Positions 14,899 through 23,399 of a stretch of 64,000 nt of DNA are shown one piece after another. The stretch is from Spirochaetales bacterium (GTDB lineage: Bacteria; Spirochaetota; Spirochaetia; Treponematales; Treponemataceae). Position 1 is the stretch's first letter; every line of letters starts with the position of its first letter. The translations under genes and the position numbers were made by a program. The stretch lies in contig JAUNWH010000004.1 in NCBI GenBank assembly GCA_030540405.1, positions 29,345 through 93,344 of the forward strand. The letters are read 5' to 3'. Under the pieces are notes generated by a model that searched no databases, was not told where the DNA came from, and saw nothing but the letters and a program-made list of their open reading frames with translations.

Positions 14899-16308
14899 AT
14901 GGAAGAAAATCTTATTCATGAAAAAGCCGAAAGAATCCGGGACGTAATCCGCTATATAAAAAGATTTAAAAATGCGCTTGTTGTTATTTATATAGACGAC
15001 ACTCTTATTGACAGTCCGCATTTTCTAAACCATATAAGAGACATTTGTTTTATTCACGAAGCAGGACTAAAAATAATTCTTGTTCCCGGAGCAAGCAAAA
15101 AAATAAATGAAATTCTTTCAAGTGCAAATATAAAGTGGAAAGTTCACTGCAACTGCCGCATAACAGGTCCAGAAGCAATGCCACTTATAAAAATGGCGGC
15201 GTTTGATGTTTCAAATCAAGTAATGACAGCTTTTGCAGGTGAAGGAAAAACCGCAGTCATTGGAAACTGGGTCAGAGCCAGAGGAAAAGGCGTTATCGAC
15301 GGATTTGACTACGGCACAAGCGGAGAAATAGAAAAGTTCCAAACTGATTCAATAAAAACAGTTTTAGACAACGGATTTATTCCGATTTTTCCATGTATTG
15401 GATGGAGCATAGCCGGCAAGCCTTACAATATTTCTTCAATTGAACTTTCACAGCAAATCGCAATCAATTTAAATGCAGACAAACTTTTTTTCCTTGTTCC
15501 AAATGCAGAAATCAACTCTGAAAATTTTTTAATTCCAAAAGGAATCGGTCTTTCTCCAGAAGGAAATATTCCGGCTTTAAACTTAGAGGAAGTTGAAATA
15601 TTTTTAAAAACAAACGAACCATCGGTAAATTCAGACGGAACTAATGAAAATTCTACCGAACGTTTGGTAATTTCAGATAAAAATGTTTCACATGAAACAA
15701 ACAAAGCATATCTAAAAGCAAAAATTTTCACTCTTCTAAAAAAAGCGGAAAAAGCTTGCACGCAAGGAGTTGACAGAGTTCATATATTGAACGGCTCTAT
15801 AGACGGAGTTGTTCCATGTGAAATATTCAGTGATTTAGGCTCTGGAACAATGGTTTATAGCAACAACTACGGAAAAATCAGGGAAATGACAAGAGAAGAC
15901 ATTCCAGCAGTTTTAAATGTAATGCAGCCGTTTATAGAATCAGGAATTCTACTTCCCAGAACAAAAGAAAGTCTTTCAGCCCAGTTCAACAACTTTATCG
16001 TATACGAACTTGATGGCGCAATCAGAGCCTGTGCTTCGCTTATTCCTTATTCCGATGGACAAACGGAAATTGCAGGAGTAGCAGTTGACAAAAACTGTTC
16101 CCATATAGGAATTGGCCCAAGAATGATAGAGTTTCTCGTGAAACAAGCAAAAAACAACAATTCAAAAGGAATATTCCTGTTAACAACACAAACAGCAGAT
16201 TGGTTTGAAAAATTAGGCTTTAAAATTTCAGATACATCAACATTGCCCAAAGAAAGAAAAGAAAAATGGAATCCAAACAGAGGCTCAAAAGTGTTAAGGC
16301 TTTTTTAA
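14899..16308 (+). CDS. argA: amino-acid N-acetyltransferase (N-acetylglutamate synthase, kinase-GNAT type)
   Basis: The protein is 469 residues. An amino-acid-kinase fold covers about 20-295 (ALVVIYIDDTLID, ILVPGASKKINEIL, TAVIGNWVRARGKGVIDG), and a GNAT domain covers about 325-469 (REMTREDIPAVLNVMQPFI, IGIGPRMIEFLVKQA, WFEKLGF). This is the E. coli ArgA layout, which acetylates glutamate with acetyl-CoA in the first step of arginine synthesis; the kinase-like half usually binds arginine for feedback. No ribosome-binding site is present and the promoter lies almost on the start codon. A parS-like 16-mer is embedded in the coding sequence at 15684-15699. Confidence 0.88.
   Translation: MEENLIHEKAERIRDVIRYIKRFKNALVVIYIDDTLIDSPHFLNHIRDICFIHEAGLKIILVPGASKKINEILSSANIKWKVHCNCRITGPEAMPLIKMAAFDVSNQVMTAFAGEGKTAVIGNWVRARGKGVIDGFDYGTSGEIEKFQTDSIKTVLDNGFIPIFPCIGWSIAGKPYNISSIELSQQIAINLNADKLFFLVPNAEINSENFLIPKGIGLSPEGNIPALNLEEVEIFLKTNEPSVNSDGTNENSTERLVISDKNVSHETNKAYLKAKIFTLLKKAEKACTQGVDRVHILNGSIDGVVPCEIFSDLGSGTMVYSNNYGKIREMTREDIPAVLNVMQPFIESGILLPRTKESLSAQFNNFIVYELDGAIRACASLIPYSDGQTEIAGVAVDKNCSHIGIGPRMIEFLVKQAKNNNSKGIFLLTTQTADWFEKLGFKISDTSTLPKERKEKWNPNRGSKVLRLF
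15684..15699. other. parS-like site inside argA
   Basis: TGTTTCACATGAAACA differs from the canonical ParB site TGTTTCACGTGAAACA at one central base. It lies in the argA reading frame, encoding Val-Ser-His-Glu-Thr. Confidence 0.6.
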
Positions 16309-16409
16309 TAAACAATATCAAAAATTATGAACCACTTTTTTAATTTTTGAATAAAGCTAAAATCAAAAAAGTGCAATAAGTTAAAAAATTTTTACTAAAT
16401 ATTGAAATC

Positions 16410-16440
16410 CCATGTTTCACGTGAAACATGGGATTTTTTT
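16410..16440 (+). terminator. argA terminator built from a parS palindrome
   Basis: The perfect palindrome with CCCATGTTTCAC and GTGAAACATGGG arms (16410-16432 region) is followed by A and seven T. It can fold into a strong terminator hairpin after argA, while its centre is a perfect parS (16413-16428). Confidence 0.65.
16413..16428. other. parS: parS site (perfect)
   Basis: TGTTTCACGTGAAACA is an exact match to the bacterial ParB/Spo0J binding consensus. It lies 5 kb from dnaA, as expected for origin-proximal parS sites. parA/parB are not in this window. Confidence 0.85.
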
Positions 16441-16530
16441 ATCAGTGCTTGATACGATAATCTTTCCAACGGATTATCAACCGAGTTTCATTCAGAAACA
16501 TCGCAGTGTCAAGTCCTATGATGACGCTAA
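16441..16530. repeat. degenerate long copy of the dispersed repeat
   Basis: GCTTGATACGATAATC, ACCGAGTTT, GAAACATCGC and GTGTCAAGT align in order with the copy at 7389-7475. The first hairpin has decayed, while the second keeps complementary GTTTC/GAAAC arms. Confidence 0.5.
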
Positions 16531-16663
16531 AATTTAAAACTCGAAATTAAAGCCTAGCAAATTTTCTCAAAAAAAAATCGCAGAATCTCGACATTTTTCA
16601 TATTATTAAAACACTTTTCTTTTCAAAAATTAACAGAAAAAAACTAGAGAAAATCAATGAATC

Positions 16664-16679
16664 TGTTTCACGTGAAACA
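16664..16679. other. parS: parS site (perfect)
   Basis: This is a second exact TGTTTCACGTGAAACA, 251 bp from the first. A TGTGGAAAA word begins five bases after its end. Confidence 0.85.
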
Positions 16680-16826
16680 TAAATGTGGAAAAACTATGGA
16701 AATTTTTAAATACAAAAATAAAAACAAATTTAAAAATTCTGTAATTCTTTATTTTATAAGAAACTACAAGTAGTTTTAAATTCTAAAAGAAAAGTCTATA
16801 CTTGTGGAAAACTTGTTGAAAAACAT

Positions 16827-16842
16827 TGTTTCACATGAAACA
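16827..16842. other. parS: parS-like site (one mismatch)
   Basis: TGTTTCACATGAAACA is the same variant as the one inside argA, 163 bp from the second perfect site. Confidence 0.65.
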
Positions 16843-16934
16843 TTTTGAAACATCTATATTTAAATAAAGATAATACAAAATTTAAATAAATTTATAATAA
16901 AAACAAATTTGACAAAAATTTAGTAAAAATTCAT

Positions 16935-16971
16935 AAAAAAAGCCGCAGATTTTCTATTGAAATTCTGCGGC
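16935..16971 (-). terminator. gyrA terminator
   Basis: On the minus strand GCCGCAGA (16964-16971) pairs with TCTGCGGC (16942-16949), with an inner ATTTC/GAAAA-type extension, and is followed by a run of T (16935-16941). It lies 19 bases after the gyrA stop. Confidence 0.8.
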
Positions 16972-16990
16972 GAACTTTGAATCTTACAAA

Positions 16991-19447
16991 TTATTTCTTT
17001 TCATCCTCATCATTGGCAATTCTATCAACTCCAACAACATAATCAGGGTCTGTAATTGAAACAACTTTTATTCCGCTTGCTCCTCTACCCTGCACTGTTA
17101 TATCTTTGGCTTCTACACGGACAGAAGTACCTTGGCTTGTAATGCACATAATGCTATCTGAATCACGGACACACAAAGCTCCTATAATTTCGCCTTTGTC
17201 ATCAACATTGCCAAATATCTTTTGTCCGCCTGTTCCTCTTCCGTGCGCATTAAATTCTGCGGAATCAACTCTTTTTCCTATGCCTTTTTCTGTAACTACA
17301 AGAATTTTTGAATCAGGCTCTGTATGAATCCTTATAGCGGAACAAAGCTCATCACCTTCAGAAAGCTTCAATCCGGCAACACCGCGGCTAGATCTTCCCA
17401 TTGGACGCACATCTTCTTCATTTATTCTTAAAGCTTGTCCACGGCGGCTTACAAGAAGCAGCTCATCTTTTCCTGTTGAAAGAATCGCACTTACAAGAGT
17501 ATCTCCTTCATCAAGACGAACAGCTTGCATTCCACGGGACTTTGCATTTCTAAAGTCGCTTGTAGGAGTTTTCTTGACAACGCCATTTGCTGTAGCCATA
17601 AACAAATAATTGTTTTCTGAAAATTCTTTTAAGCTGACAATTGTTGTAATATCTTCATTTGCACTGACAGCAAGAAGGCTTTTTATATGAGAACCGCGGC
17701 TTGTCTTTGATGCTTCAGGAATTTCATGGACTTTTATCCAGTAAGCTTTTCCTTCAGTTGTAATAAACATCAAATAATCATGCGTTGAAGCAATAAACAT
17801 TTGATTTATATAATCTTCTTCAACAAGCTTTGCTGAAATAGTTCCTTTTCCGCCTCTTCCCTGACTTTTATACTGGCTTACAGAAACTCTTTTTATATAG
17901 CCAAGCTTAGAAACAAGAATGACCATATCTTCTTCTTTTATCATGTCTTCAACATTTATGCTTTCAACTTCACCAGCAACAATGTCAGTTTTTCTATCAT
18001 CGCCATATTTTTCAGAAAGCTCATTTGTTTCATCTTTTATAATCGCAAGAATTTTTTCATGGTGAGCAAGCAAATCTTCACAATGGGCAATAAAAGCCTT
18101 TACTTCTTCCATTTCCTTACGAAGCTCATCGATGCGCAAATTTGTAAGACGGCCAAGACGCATTTCAACAATTGCTTCAGCCTGAATTTCATCAAATCCA
18201 AAACGCTGCATAAGTTTGGCTTTGGCTTCTGTTTCATCACGGCTAGAGCGAATCATCTTTATAACTTCATCAATCGCATCAACAGCTGTAATCAACGCTT
18301 CCAGAATATGTTCGCGCGCACGTGCTTTATTTAAGTCAAAAGTTACGCGGCGAGTTATAACTTCATCACGATGATCAACAAAGCATTTTATAATCTGCTT
18401 TAAATTTAAAATCTGCGGACGCCCTTTTACAAGCGCAAGATTTATAACTCCAAAACTTGACTGCAACGCTGTTTTTGCAAAAAGCTGATTTATTACAACT
18501 TTTGTTATTGCGCCACGTTTTAGATGAATTACAATTCTCATTCCGCTTCTGTCGGAAGATTCATCATTTATTGCGCTAATTCCATCAATAACTTTATCAC
18601 GTGCAAGTTCGCCTATTTTTTCACAAAGAGTTCTTGTATTCACTCCGTAAGGAACTTCAGTAAACACAACGGATTCAAGTCCTGTTTTGCTTACCTCAAT
18701 ATTGAATCTTCCGCGGACAAGAATTTTTCCACGTCCAGTTCTATAAGCATCTGCAATTCCTTGCTTTCCAAAAATAATTCCGCCTGTAGGAAAATCAGGA
18801 CCTTTTATATGATTTAAAAGCTCATCGACTGTTATATCCTGATTATCAATATATGCGCTTATGGCATTTGCAACTTCACGCAGATTGTGAGGAGGCATAT
18901 TTGTAGCCATTCCAACAGCAATTCCAACAGATCCATTGCATAAGAGAAACGGAAATTTTGAAGGCAAAACTGTAGGCTCTTCCTTTGTATCATCATAGTT
19001 AGGAATCATGTCTACAGTATCTTTGTTTATATCCTCAACCATTTCCTCGGCAATTTTTGTCATTTTTGCTTCGGTGTAACGATATGCGGCTGGAGGATCT
19101 CCGGCTATTGTTCCAAAATTTCCGCCCGGATGAACTACGATATAACGCTGGCTAAAATCCTGGCCAAGGCGAACAAGAGCATCATAAACAGAAGCATCTC
19201 CATGAGGATGATATTTTCCAAGAACATCACCGACAATCGTAGCGCATTTCTTTGTTTTTCCGCCTGCAGAAAGATGATTTTCTTCCATGGAATAAATAAT
19301 TCGGCGGTGAACAGGCTTTAAACCATCGCGGGAATCAGGAAGAGCGCGGCTTACAATAACAGACATTGAATAGTCAATAAAAGCCTGCTTTACTTCATTT
19401 TCAATCGGAATTTTTATAAGATTTGTTGTATTTTCTGTGTTTTCCAT
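16991..19447 (-). CDS. gyrA: DNA gyrase subunit A
   Basis: The protein is 818 residues, normal for GyrA. The breakage-reunion domain covers about 1-500 with catalytic Tyr124 in AAYRYTEAKM. The C-terminal beta-pinwheel (about 505-805) contains a GyrA box QGRGGKG, supporting gyrase rather than topoisomerase IV. Residue 85, equivalent to E. coli Ser83, is Ala (HGDASVYD), while Asp89 (E. coli Asp87) is kept; Ala there is associated with low intrinsic quinolone susceptibility in other bacteria. The ATG follows AGGATAAAAA, 8 bp after the gyrB stop, so gyrB and gyrA form one operon. Confidence 0.97.
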   Translation of the reverse strand: MENTENTTNLIKIPIENEVKQAFIDYSMSVIVSRALPDSRDGLKPVHRRIIYSMEENHLSAGGKTKKCATIVGDVLGKYHPHGDASVYDALVRLGQDFSQRYIVVHPGGNFGTIAGDPPAAYRYTEAKMTKIAEEMVEDINKDTVDMIPNYDDTKEEPTVLPSKFPFLLCNGSVGIAVGMATNMPPHNLREVANAISAYIDNQDITVDELLNHIKGPDFPTGGIIFGKQGIADAYRTGRGKILVRGRFNIEVSKTGLESVVFTEVPYGVNTRTLCEKIGELARDKVIDGISAINDESSDRSGMRIVIHLKRGAITKVVINQLFAKTALQSSFGVINLALVKGRPQILNLKQIIKCFVDHRDEVITRRVTFDLNKARAREHILEALITAVDAIDEVIKMIRSSRDETEAKAKLMQRFGFDEIQAEAIVEMRLGRLTNLRIDELRKEMEEVKAFIAHCEDLLAHHEKILAIIKDETNELSEKYGDDRKTDIVAGEVESINVEDMIKEEDMVILVSKLGYIKRVSVSQYKSQGRGGKGTISAKLVEEDYINQMFIASTHDYLMFITTEGKAYWIKVHEIPEASKTSRGSHIKSLLAVSANEDITTIVSLKEFSENNYLFMATANGVVKKTPTSDFRNAKSRGMQAVRLDEGDTLVSAILSTGKDELLLVSRRGQALRINEEDVRPMGRSSRGVAGLKLSEGDELCSAIRIHTEPDSKILVVTEKGIGKRVDSAEFNAHGRGTGGQKIFGNVDDKGEIIGALCVRDSDSIMCITSQGTSVRVEAKDITVQGRGASGIKVVSITDPDYVVGVDRIANDEDEKK

Positions 19448-19455
19448 TTTTTATC

Positions 19456-21381
19456 CTAAACATCCAGATTTGCATAGACAGCGTTTTCTTCAATAAATTT
19501 TCTGCGGGGTTCTACTTCTTCTCCCATGCAAATACTGAAAATTCTGTCTGCAGCAACTGCATCTGGAATCGTAACTACTTTCATTCTGCGTGTTTCAGGA
19601 TTCATAGTCGTATCCCAAAGCTGATTTCCGTCCATTTCGCCAAGACCTTTATAACGCTGAACATCCGCTTTTTCTCTTTTGTCTCCAAGCTTTTCTAGCT
19701 CAGCATCGCGCTCTTCGTCAGAATAAACATAAATTTTCTGCTTTCCAATTTCAATTTTAAACAAAGGCGGCATTGCAAGATAAACATAGCCTTTTTCAAT
19801 AAGCTCAGGCATATATCTGAAGAAAAATGTTAAAAGCAAAGTTCTAATGTGGCTTCCATCAACATCAGCATCTGCCATTATTATAATTTTATGGTAACGA
19901 AGCTTTTCAATATTGAAATCTTTTCCAAATCCTGCTCCAAGAGAAGCAATTACAGGCTGAAGTTTTTCGTTATTTACAACTTTGTCTGCACGGACTTTTT
20001 CAACATTGAGCATTTTTCCCCACAAAGGAAGAATTGCCTGAGTTTTAGCATCGCGACCTTTTTTTGCAGAACCACCTGCAGAATCTCCCTCGACAATGTA
20101 AACTTCACATTCAGCGGCATTTTTTGAAGAACAATCGCTTAATTTTCCTGGAAGTCCAAAACTGTCTATATTGTTTTTACGGCGCGCGCTGTCTTTAGCT
20201 TTTCTAGCGGCAATGCGGGCAGCAGCTTCTCCAACAGCTTTTTCAAGAATCATTGTTGTAATCTGCGGATTCTGCTCACAGAAAAGTGTAAGTTTTTCTT
20301 TTACAAGCGAATCGACATATCCGCGGACTTCAGAATTTCCAAGTTTAGTTTTTGTCTGACCTTCAAACTGAGGCTCTGGAATTTTTAGTGACAAAACAGC
20401 AGTAAGTCCTACCCTAACGTCGTCTCCTGTAAGTTTTTCATCCTTGTCAAGCTTTTTAAGAAGCTTTTCATTTTTTTCAAGGAATTTATTTAAAACCACA
20501 GTAAGCGCAATTTTAAATCCGTCAAGATGAGTTCCGCCTTCTCTAGTATTAATATCATTTACATAAGAAAAAATATTTTCAGAATAGCTGTCATTATATT
20601 GCATTGCAAGTTCTATGATTACATCATTTTCTTCGCCGTTAATATAAATTGGCTCTTCTGGAATTATTTTTTTTCCTTCATTTAAATAGCTTACATAATG
20701 CTTAATTCCGCCTTCAAATTTAAAGACAACTTCCTTTGGATTTTCGAGCCGTTCATCTCTAAAAACAATTGTTATTCCAGGATTTAAAAATGCAAGTTCT
20801 CTAAGCCTTGTAGAAAGAACATCAAAATTATAAGTCGTTGTTTCTGTAAAAATTGAAGCGTCTGCTTTCCAGCGGATTGTAGTTCCATGAAGTCCTGTTT
20901 CTCCAATGCATTCAACTTTAGACTTAGGAATTCCTTCCGCATATTTCTGATGATAACGTTTTCCATCTTTATTTACAAAAGCTTCCATCCATACAGAAAG
21001 CGCATTTACGCAGGAAACTCCAACTCCATGAAGTCCGCCAGAAACTTTATAATTTGACTTGTCAAATTTTCCACCAGCATGAAGACGAGTAAGAACAAGC
21101 TCAAGCGCTGAAATATGTTCTGTAGGATGAATATCAACAGGAATTCCACGTCCATTGTCTTCTACACGGCAAATATCGTCTTTTTCAAGAGCCACAGTAA
21201 TTTGAGTACAGTAACCAGCCATGGCTTCATCAATACTGTTGTCTACAACTTCATAAACAAGATGATGAAGTCCATTTGGTCCTGTAGAACCTATGTACAT
21301 TCCAGGTCTTTTTCTTACAGCTTCAAGTCCTTTTAAAACCTGAATGCTTCCTGCTCCGTATTGATTATTTTCTTCAGACAT
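19456..21381 (-). CDS. gyrB: DNA gyrase subunit B
   Basis: The protein is 641 residues. A GHKL ATPase domain comes first (EVVDNSIDEAMAGYC, EDNGRGIPVDIHP, GGLHGVG), then the transducer, then TOPRIM (EGDSAGGSAKKGRD, DADVDGSHIRTLLLTFF), and the C-terminal tail with RYKGLGEM. It is the ATP-driven half of gyrase. ATG 21381 follows GGAG and gives the usual MSEENNQYGAGSIQVL start; an in-frame ATG at 21453 reaches into the dnaA promoter region and is rejected. It diverges from dnaA with 111 bp between start codons and is followed by gyrA. Confidence 0.97.
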   Translation of the reverse strand: MSEENNQYGAGSIQVLKGLEAVRKRPGMYIGSTGPNGLHHLVYEVVDNSIDEAMAGYCTQITVALEKDDICRVEDNGRGIPVDIHPTEHISALELVLTRLHAGGKFDKSNYKVSGGLHGVGVSCVNALSVWMEAFVNKDGKRYHQKYAEGIPKSKVECIGETGLHGTTIRWKADASIFTETTTYNFDVLSTRLRELAFLNPGITIVFRDERLENPKEVVFKFEGGIKHYVSYLNEGKKIIPEEPIYINGEENDVIIELAMQYNDSYSENIFSYVNDINTREGGTHLDGFKIALTVVLNKFLEKNEKLLKKLDKDEKLTGDDVRVGLTAVLSLKIPEPQFEGQTKTKLGNSEVRGYVDSLVKEKLTLFCEQNPQITTMILEKAVGEAAARIAARKAKDSARRKNNIDSFGLPGKLSDCSSKNAAECEVYIVEGDSAGGSAKKGRDAKTQAILPLWGKMLNVEKVRADKVVNNEKLQPVIASLGAGFGKDFNIEKLRYHKIIIMADADVDGSHIRTLLLTFFFRYMPELIEKGYVYLAMPPLFKIEIGKQKIYVYSDEERDAELEKLGDKREKADVQRYKGLGEMDGNQLWDTTMNPETRRMKVVTIPDAVAADRIFSICMGEEVEPRRKFIEENAVYANLDV

Positions 21382-21454
21382 GAAAAACTCCGAAATTTCT
21401 GCAAAATGAAATGTATATAAAATAGAAATAAATTGAAAAATAAGTATACTCATA

Positions 21455-21484
21455 TTGAAGAAAAAAGTAAAGACAGAGTATAAT
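21455..21484 (+). promoter_or_regulatory. dnaA promoter, probably leaderless
   Basis: TTGAAG (21455-21460), 18 bp, TATAAT (21479-21484). The ATG at 21493 lies 8 bases past the -10 box, so the transcript should begin at or within two bases of the start codon. Confidence 0.65.
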
Positions 21485-21492
21485 CGTAAGCT

Positions 21493-22950
21493 ATGAGTGA
21501 ACAGAATTACCGTGCTTTTTGGAATGAAGCCTTAAAACAAATCCATGATGAATACAAATTAAAAGGATTAGAATCAGAATTTAAGCTTTGGTTCAACATG
21601 GAATATGTAGAAGATACAATTGAAACTATAACCGTATCTGTACCCTCTGATTTCATGTGGATCAGCATGGTAAACAAAGGTTATGTAAACGCAGTAGAAT
21701 CAAAAATAGCCGAACTGTCAGGGCAAAATATAAATTTAACTTATATATTGAAAAAGAGAAATTCTCAAAAAGAATCTGAATCTATAAATTCTGTACCCAA
21801 AACTGCAACCATTGATTCTAACAATTCAAATATTTCAAACGAAACAGAAGCCGATTCAGAAAAAAAATCTGCACCCATAAATTTTGTACCCACTTTTAAA
21901 ATTCATCCACAATTAAGCGAAGATTACACATTTGAAAAATTTGTAAAAGGCGAAAACAGCGAATTTGCCTACAGCGCATCTCTCGCAGCCGCAAAAGAAC
22001 CAGGAAGACGTTTTAATCCTCTTTTAATTTATGGAGGAGTCGGACTTGGAAAAACCCACTTAATGCAGTCAATTGGAAATTACATTTATAACAATCCGCC
22101 TGAAGGAAAAGAAAACATAAAAATATGTTACATAAGCGCGGAAAATTTTTTAAACGAATTTACTTTTTCCTTAAGAGATGGAACTTCCGAAAAATTCAAA
22201 AACAAATACAGAAAACTTGATGTTCTCCTTTTGGATGACATTCACTTTCTAGAAGACAAAATTCAGACGCAGGAAGAGCTTTTTTATACATTTGAAGAGC
22301 TTTACAGAACTCATGCTCAAATTGTATTCACTTGCGACCGTCCGATTTCTGAACTAAATGGAATTGAAGACAGACTGAAATCAAGATTTTCAATGGGAAC
22401 TACAATAGATTTGCAGCCTCCAAGCTACGAAATAAGAAAAGCCATTCTCTTAAAAAAACTTGAAATAAAGAAAAAATCAGTTCCAGAAGACGTAATTGAT
22501 TTCATAGCAAAAAATATTCAATCGAACGTTCGAGAACTTGGAGCGTGCCTTGATAAAATGATTGGTTATGCTGAACTTTTGCAAAAAAATCTTACAATCG
22601 ATATTGCAAAAAAACTTTTAAGCGACAATATAAGCAAAGTTTCCGACGGCTCAATTTCAATAGACACAATTCAAAAAGTTGTCGCAAACCATTACAACAT
22701 TTCTTTAAGCGATATAAAAGGCGTAAAGCGCAATAAAAAAATAGCATATTCGCGCCACATTGCAATTTATATTTCACGGATTCTAACTGAATCTTCATTC
22801 AATGAAATCGCAGCTGAATTCGGCGGAAAAGACCACTCAACTATAATGCACAGCTACAATACAATCGAGCTTCAGCTTAAAACAGACGAAAGCTTAAATT
22901 CAACAATTGAGCTCCTTATAAAAGAAATAAAAGATTACAAGAGGCTTTAA
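21493..22950 (+). CDS. dnaA: chromosomal replication initiator DnaA
   Basis: The protein is 485 residues. Domain I covers about 1-90, a variable linker rich in Asn/Ser covers 95-135, and the AAA+ domain III has Walker A GGVGLGKTH near residue 180 and Walker B LLLDDIHFLED. Domain IV has the signature GGKDHSTIMHSYNTI for DnaA-box recognition. It opens oriC, which lies directly downstream. There is no ribosome-binding site; the -10 box is 8 bases before ATG. Gene order gyrB-dnaA-oriC-dnaN marks the chromosomal origin. Confidence 0.97.
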   Translation: MSEQNYRAFWNEALKQIHDEYKLKGLESEFKLWFNMEYVEDTIETITVSVPSDFMWISMVNKGYVNAVESKIAELSGQNINLTYILKKRNSQKESESINSVPKTATIDSNNSNISNETEADSEKKSAPINFVPTFKIHPQLSEDYTFEKFVKGENSEFAYSASLAAAKEPGRRFNPLLIYGGVGLGKTHLMQSIGNYIYNNPPEGKENIKICYISAENFLNEFTFSLRDGTSEKFKNKYRKLDVLLLDDIHFLEDKIQTQEELFYTFEELYRTHAQIVFTCDRPISELNGIEDRLKSRFSMGTTIDLQPPSYEIRKAILLKKLEIKKKSVPEDVIDFIAKNIQSNVRELGACLDKMIGYAELLQKNLTIDIAKKLLSDNISKVSDGSISIDTIQKVVANHYNISLSDIKGVKRNKKIAYSRHIAIYISRILTESSFNEIAAEFGGKDHSTIMHSYNTIELQLKTDESLNSTIELLIKEIKDYKRL

Positions 22951-23231
22951 TTTCAGTGGAAAACTATATTCAAATATGTTATAATCCTGTGGAAAAAATA
23001 AGGATTTTATAAAAAAAGTGAATTTGTGGAAAAAAAGTGAATTCATTTCATTGACTTTTGCACAACTTAATTTCTTTTTATGCAAAAAGAAAAATCACTT
23101 TTCCATAAATCCACAGGCACTATTACTACTATTACTAAAATTTATAAATTTATAAATTTAATATAGCTTGTGTATAAAAATTCATTTGCTTTTAAAAAGC
23201 GAATAATTATGCAAAATTGTATAGTAAAGCT
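22951..23231 (+). other. oriC: oriC: DnaA boxes, DnaA-trio and A+T-rich unwinding element
   Basis: DnaA-box-like words are AGTGGAAAA (22955), TGTGGAAAA (22988 and 23025) and AAATCCACA (23107-23115). The last is followed by a short GGCA spacer. Then the lower strand, read 3' to 5', gives GAT-AAT-GAT-GAT-AAT-GAT (23120-23137), six consecutive DnaA-trio triplets. An AT-only stretch of about 35 bp (23137-23165) follows. This order (box, GC spacer, trio, AT-rich) is the basal unwinding system described for B. subtilis. TATAGT at 23220-23225 may be the -10 box of dnaN. Confidence 0.8.
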
Positions 23232-23399
23232 AGGAGATTACAATAAAAACTTTGTCTAAAATAGCGTCAAAGCTTTTATTTACAAGTTTGCGTTGCAAAC
23301 TTTCTTATCAACTGCAATTTCTCACTTTGTTGCGAAATTGCACTAAAAAGTCAAATCGGAAATTGAAATTCCTTCATTGACTTTTTATGGGAGAAATAT
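23232..23399 (+). ncRNA. structured leader element, copy B (before dnaN)
   Basis: Four hairpins occur in the same order as in copy A. P1 has arms AATAAAA-CTTTG (23242-23254) and CAAAG-TTTTATT (23268-23280) with one A/C mismatch. P2 is AAGTTTGC-GTT-GCAAACTT (about 23284-23302). P3 has arms GCAATTTC/GAAATTGC with a 12-nt loop. P4 has AAAAAGTCAA/TTGACTTTTT ending in ATGGGAG before the dnaN ATG. Loops (AAAAT-GCGTC in P1, TCA-TT-TTGC in P3) and joining strands (TTATCAACTGC) are conserved with copy A while P1 and P3 stems covary. A -10-like TATAGT would place the RNA 5' end at about 23232. Confidence 0.65.

Larger units (their letters stand above)
16309..16990. other. A+T-rich intergenic region with parS cluster and DnaA-box-like words
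   Basis: This 680-bp gap between argA and gyrA has no gene. It holds three parS or parS-like sites (16413, 16664, 16827), two TGTGGAAAA words resembling DnaA boxes (16684-16692, 16803-16811), a degenerate copy of the dispersed repeat (16441-16530) and the gyrA terminator. It is probably the centromere-like part of the origin domain. Confidence 0.6.

Noticed and set aside
14899..16308. Standalone acetylglutamate kinase (argB)
   Set aside because: A GNAT domain follows in the same frame, the ArgA architecture.
16991..19447. Topoisomerase IV ParC
   Set aside because: The gene is directly downstream of gyrB beside dnaA and has a GyrA-box-like QGRGGKG motif in the pinwheel domain.
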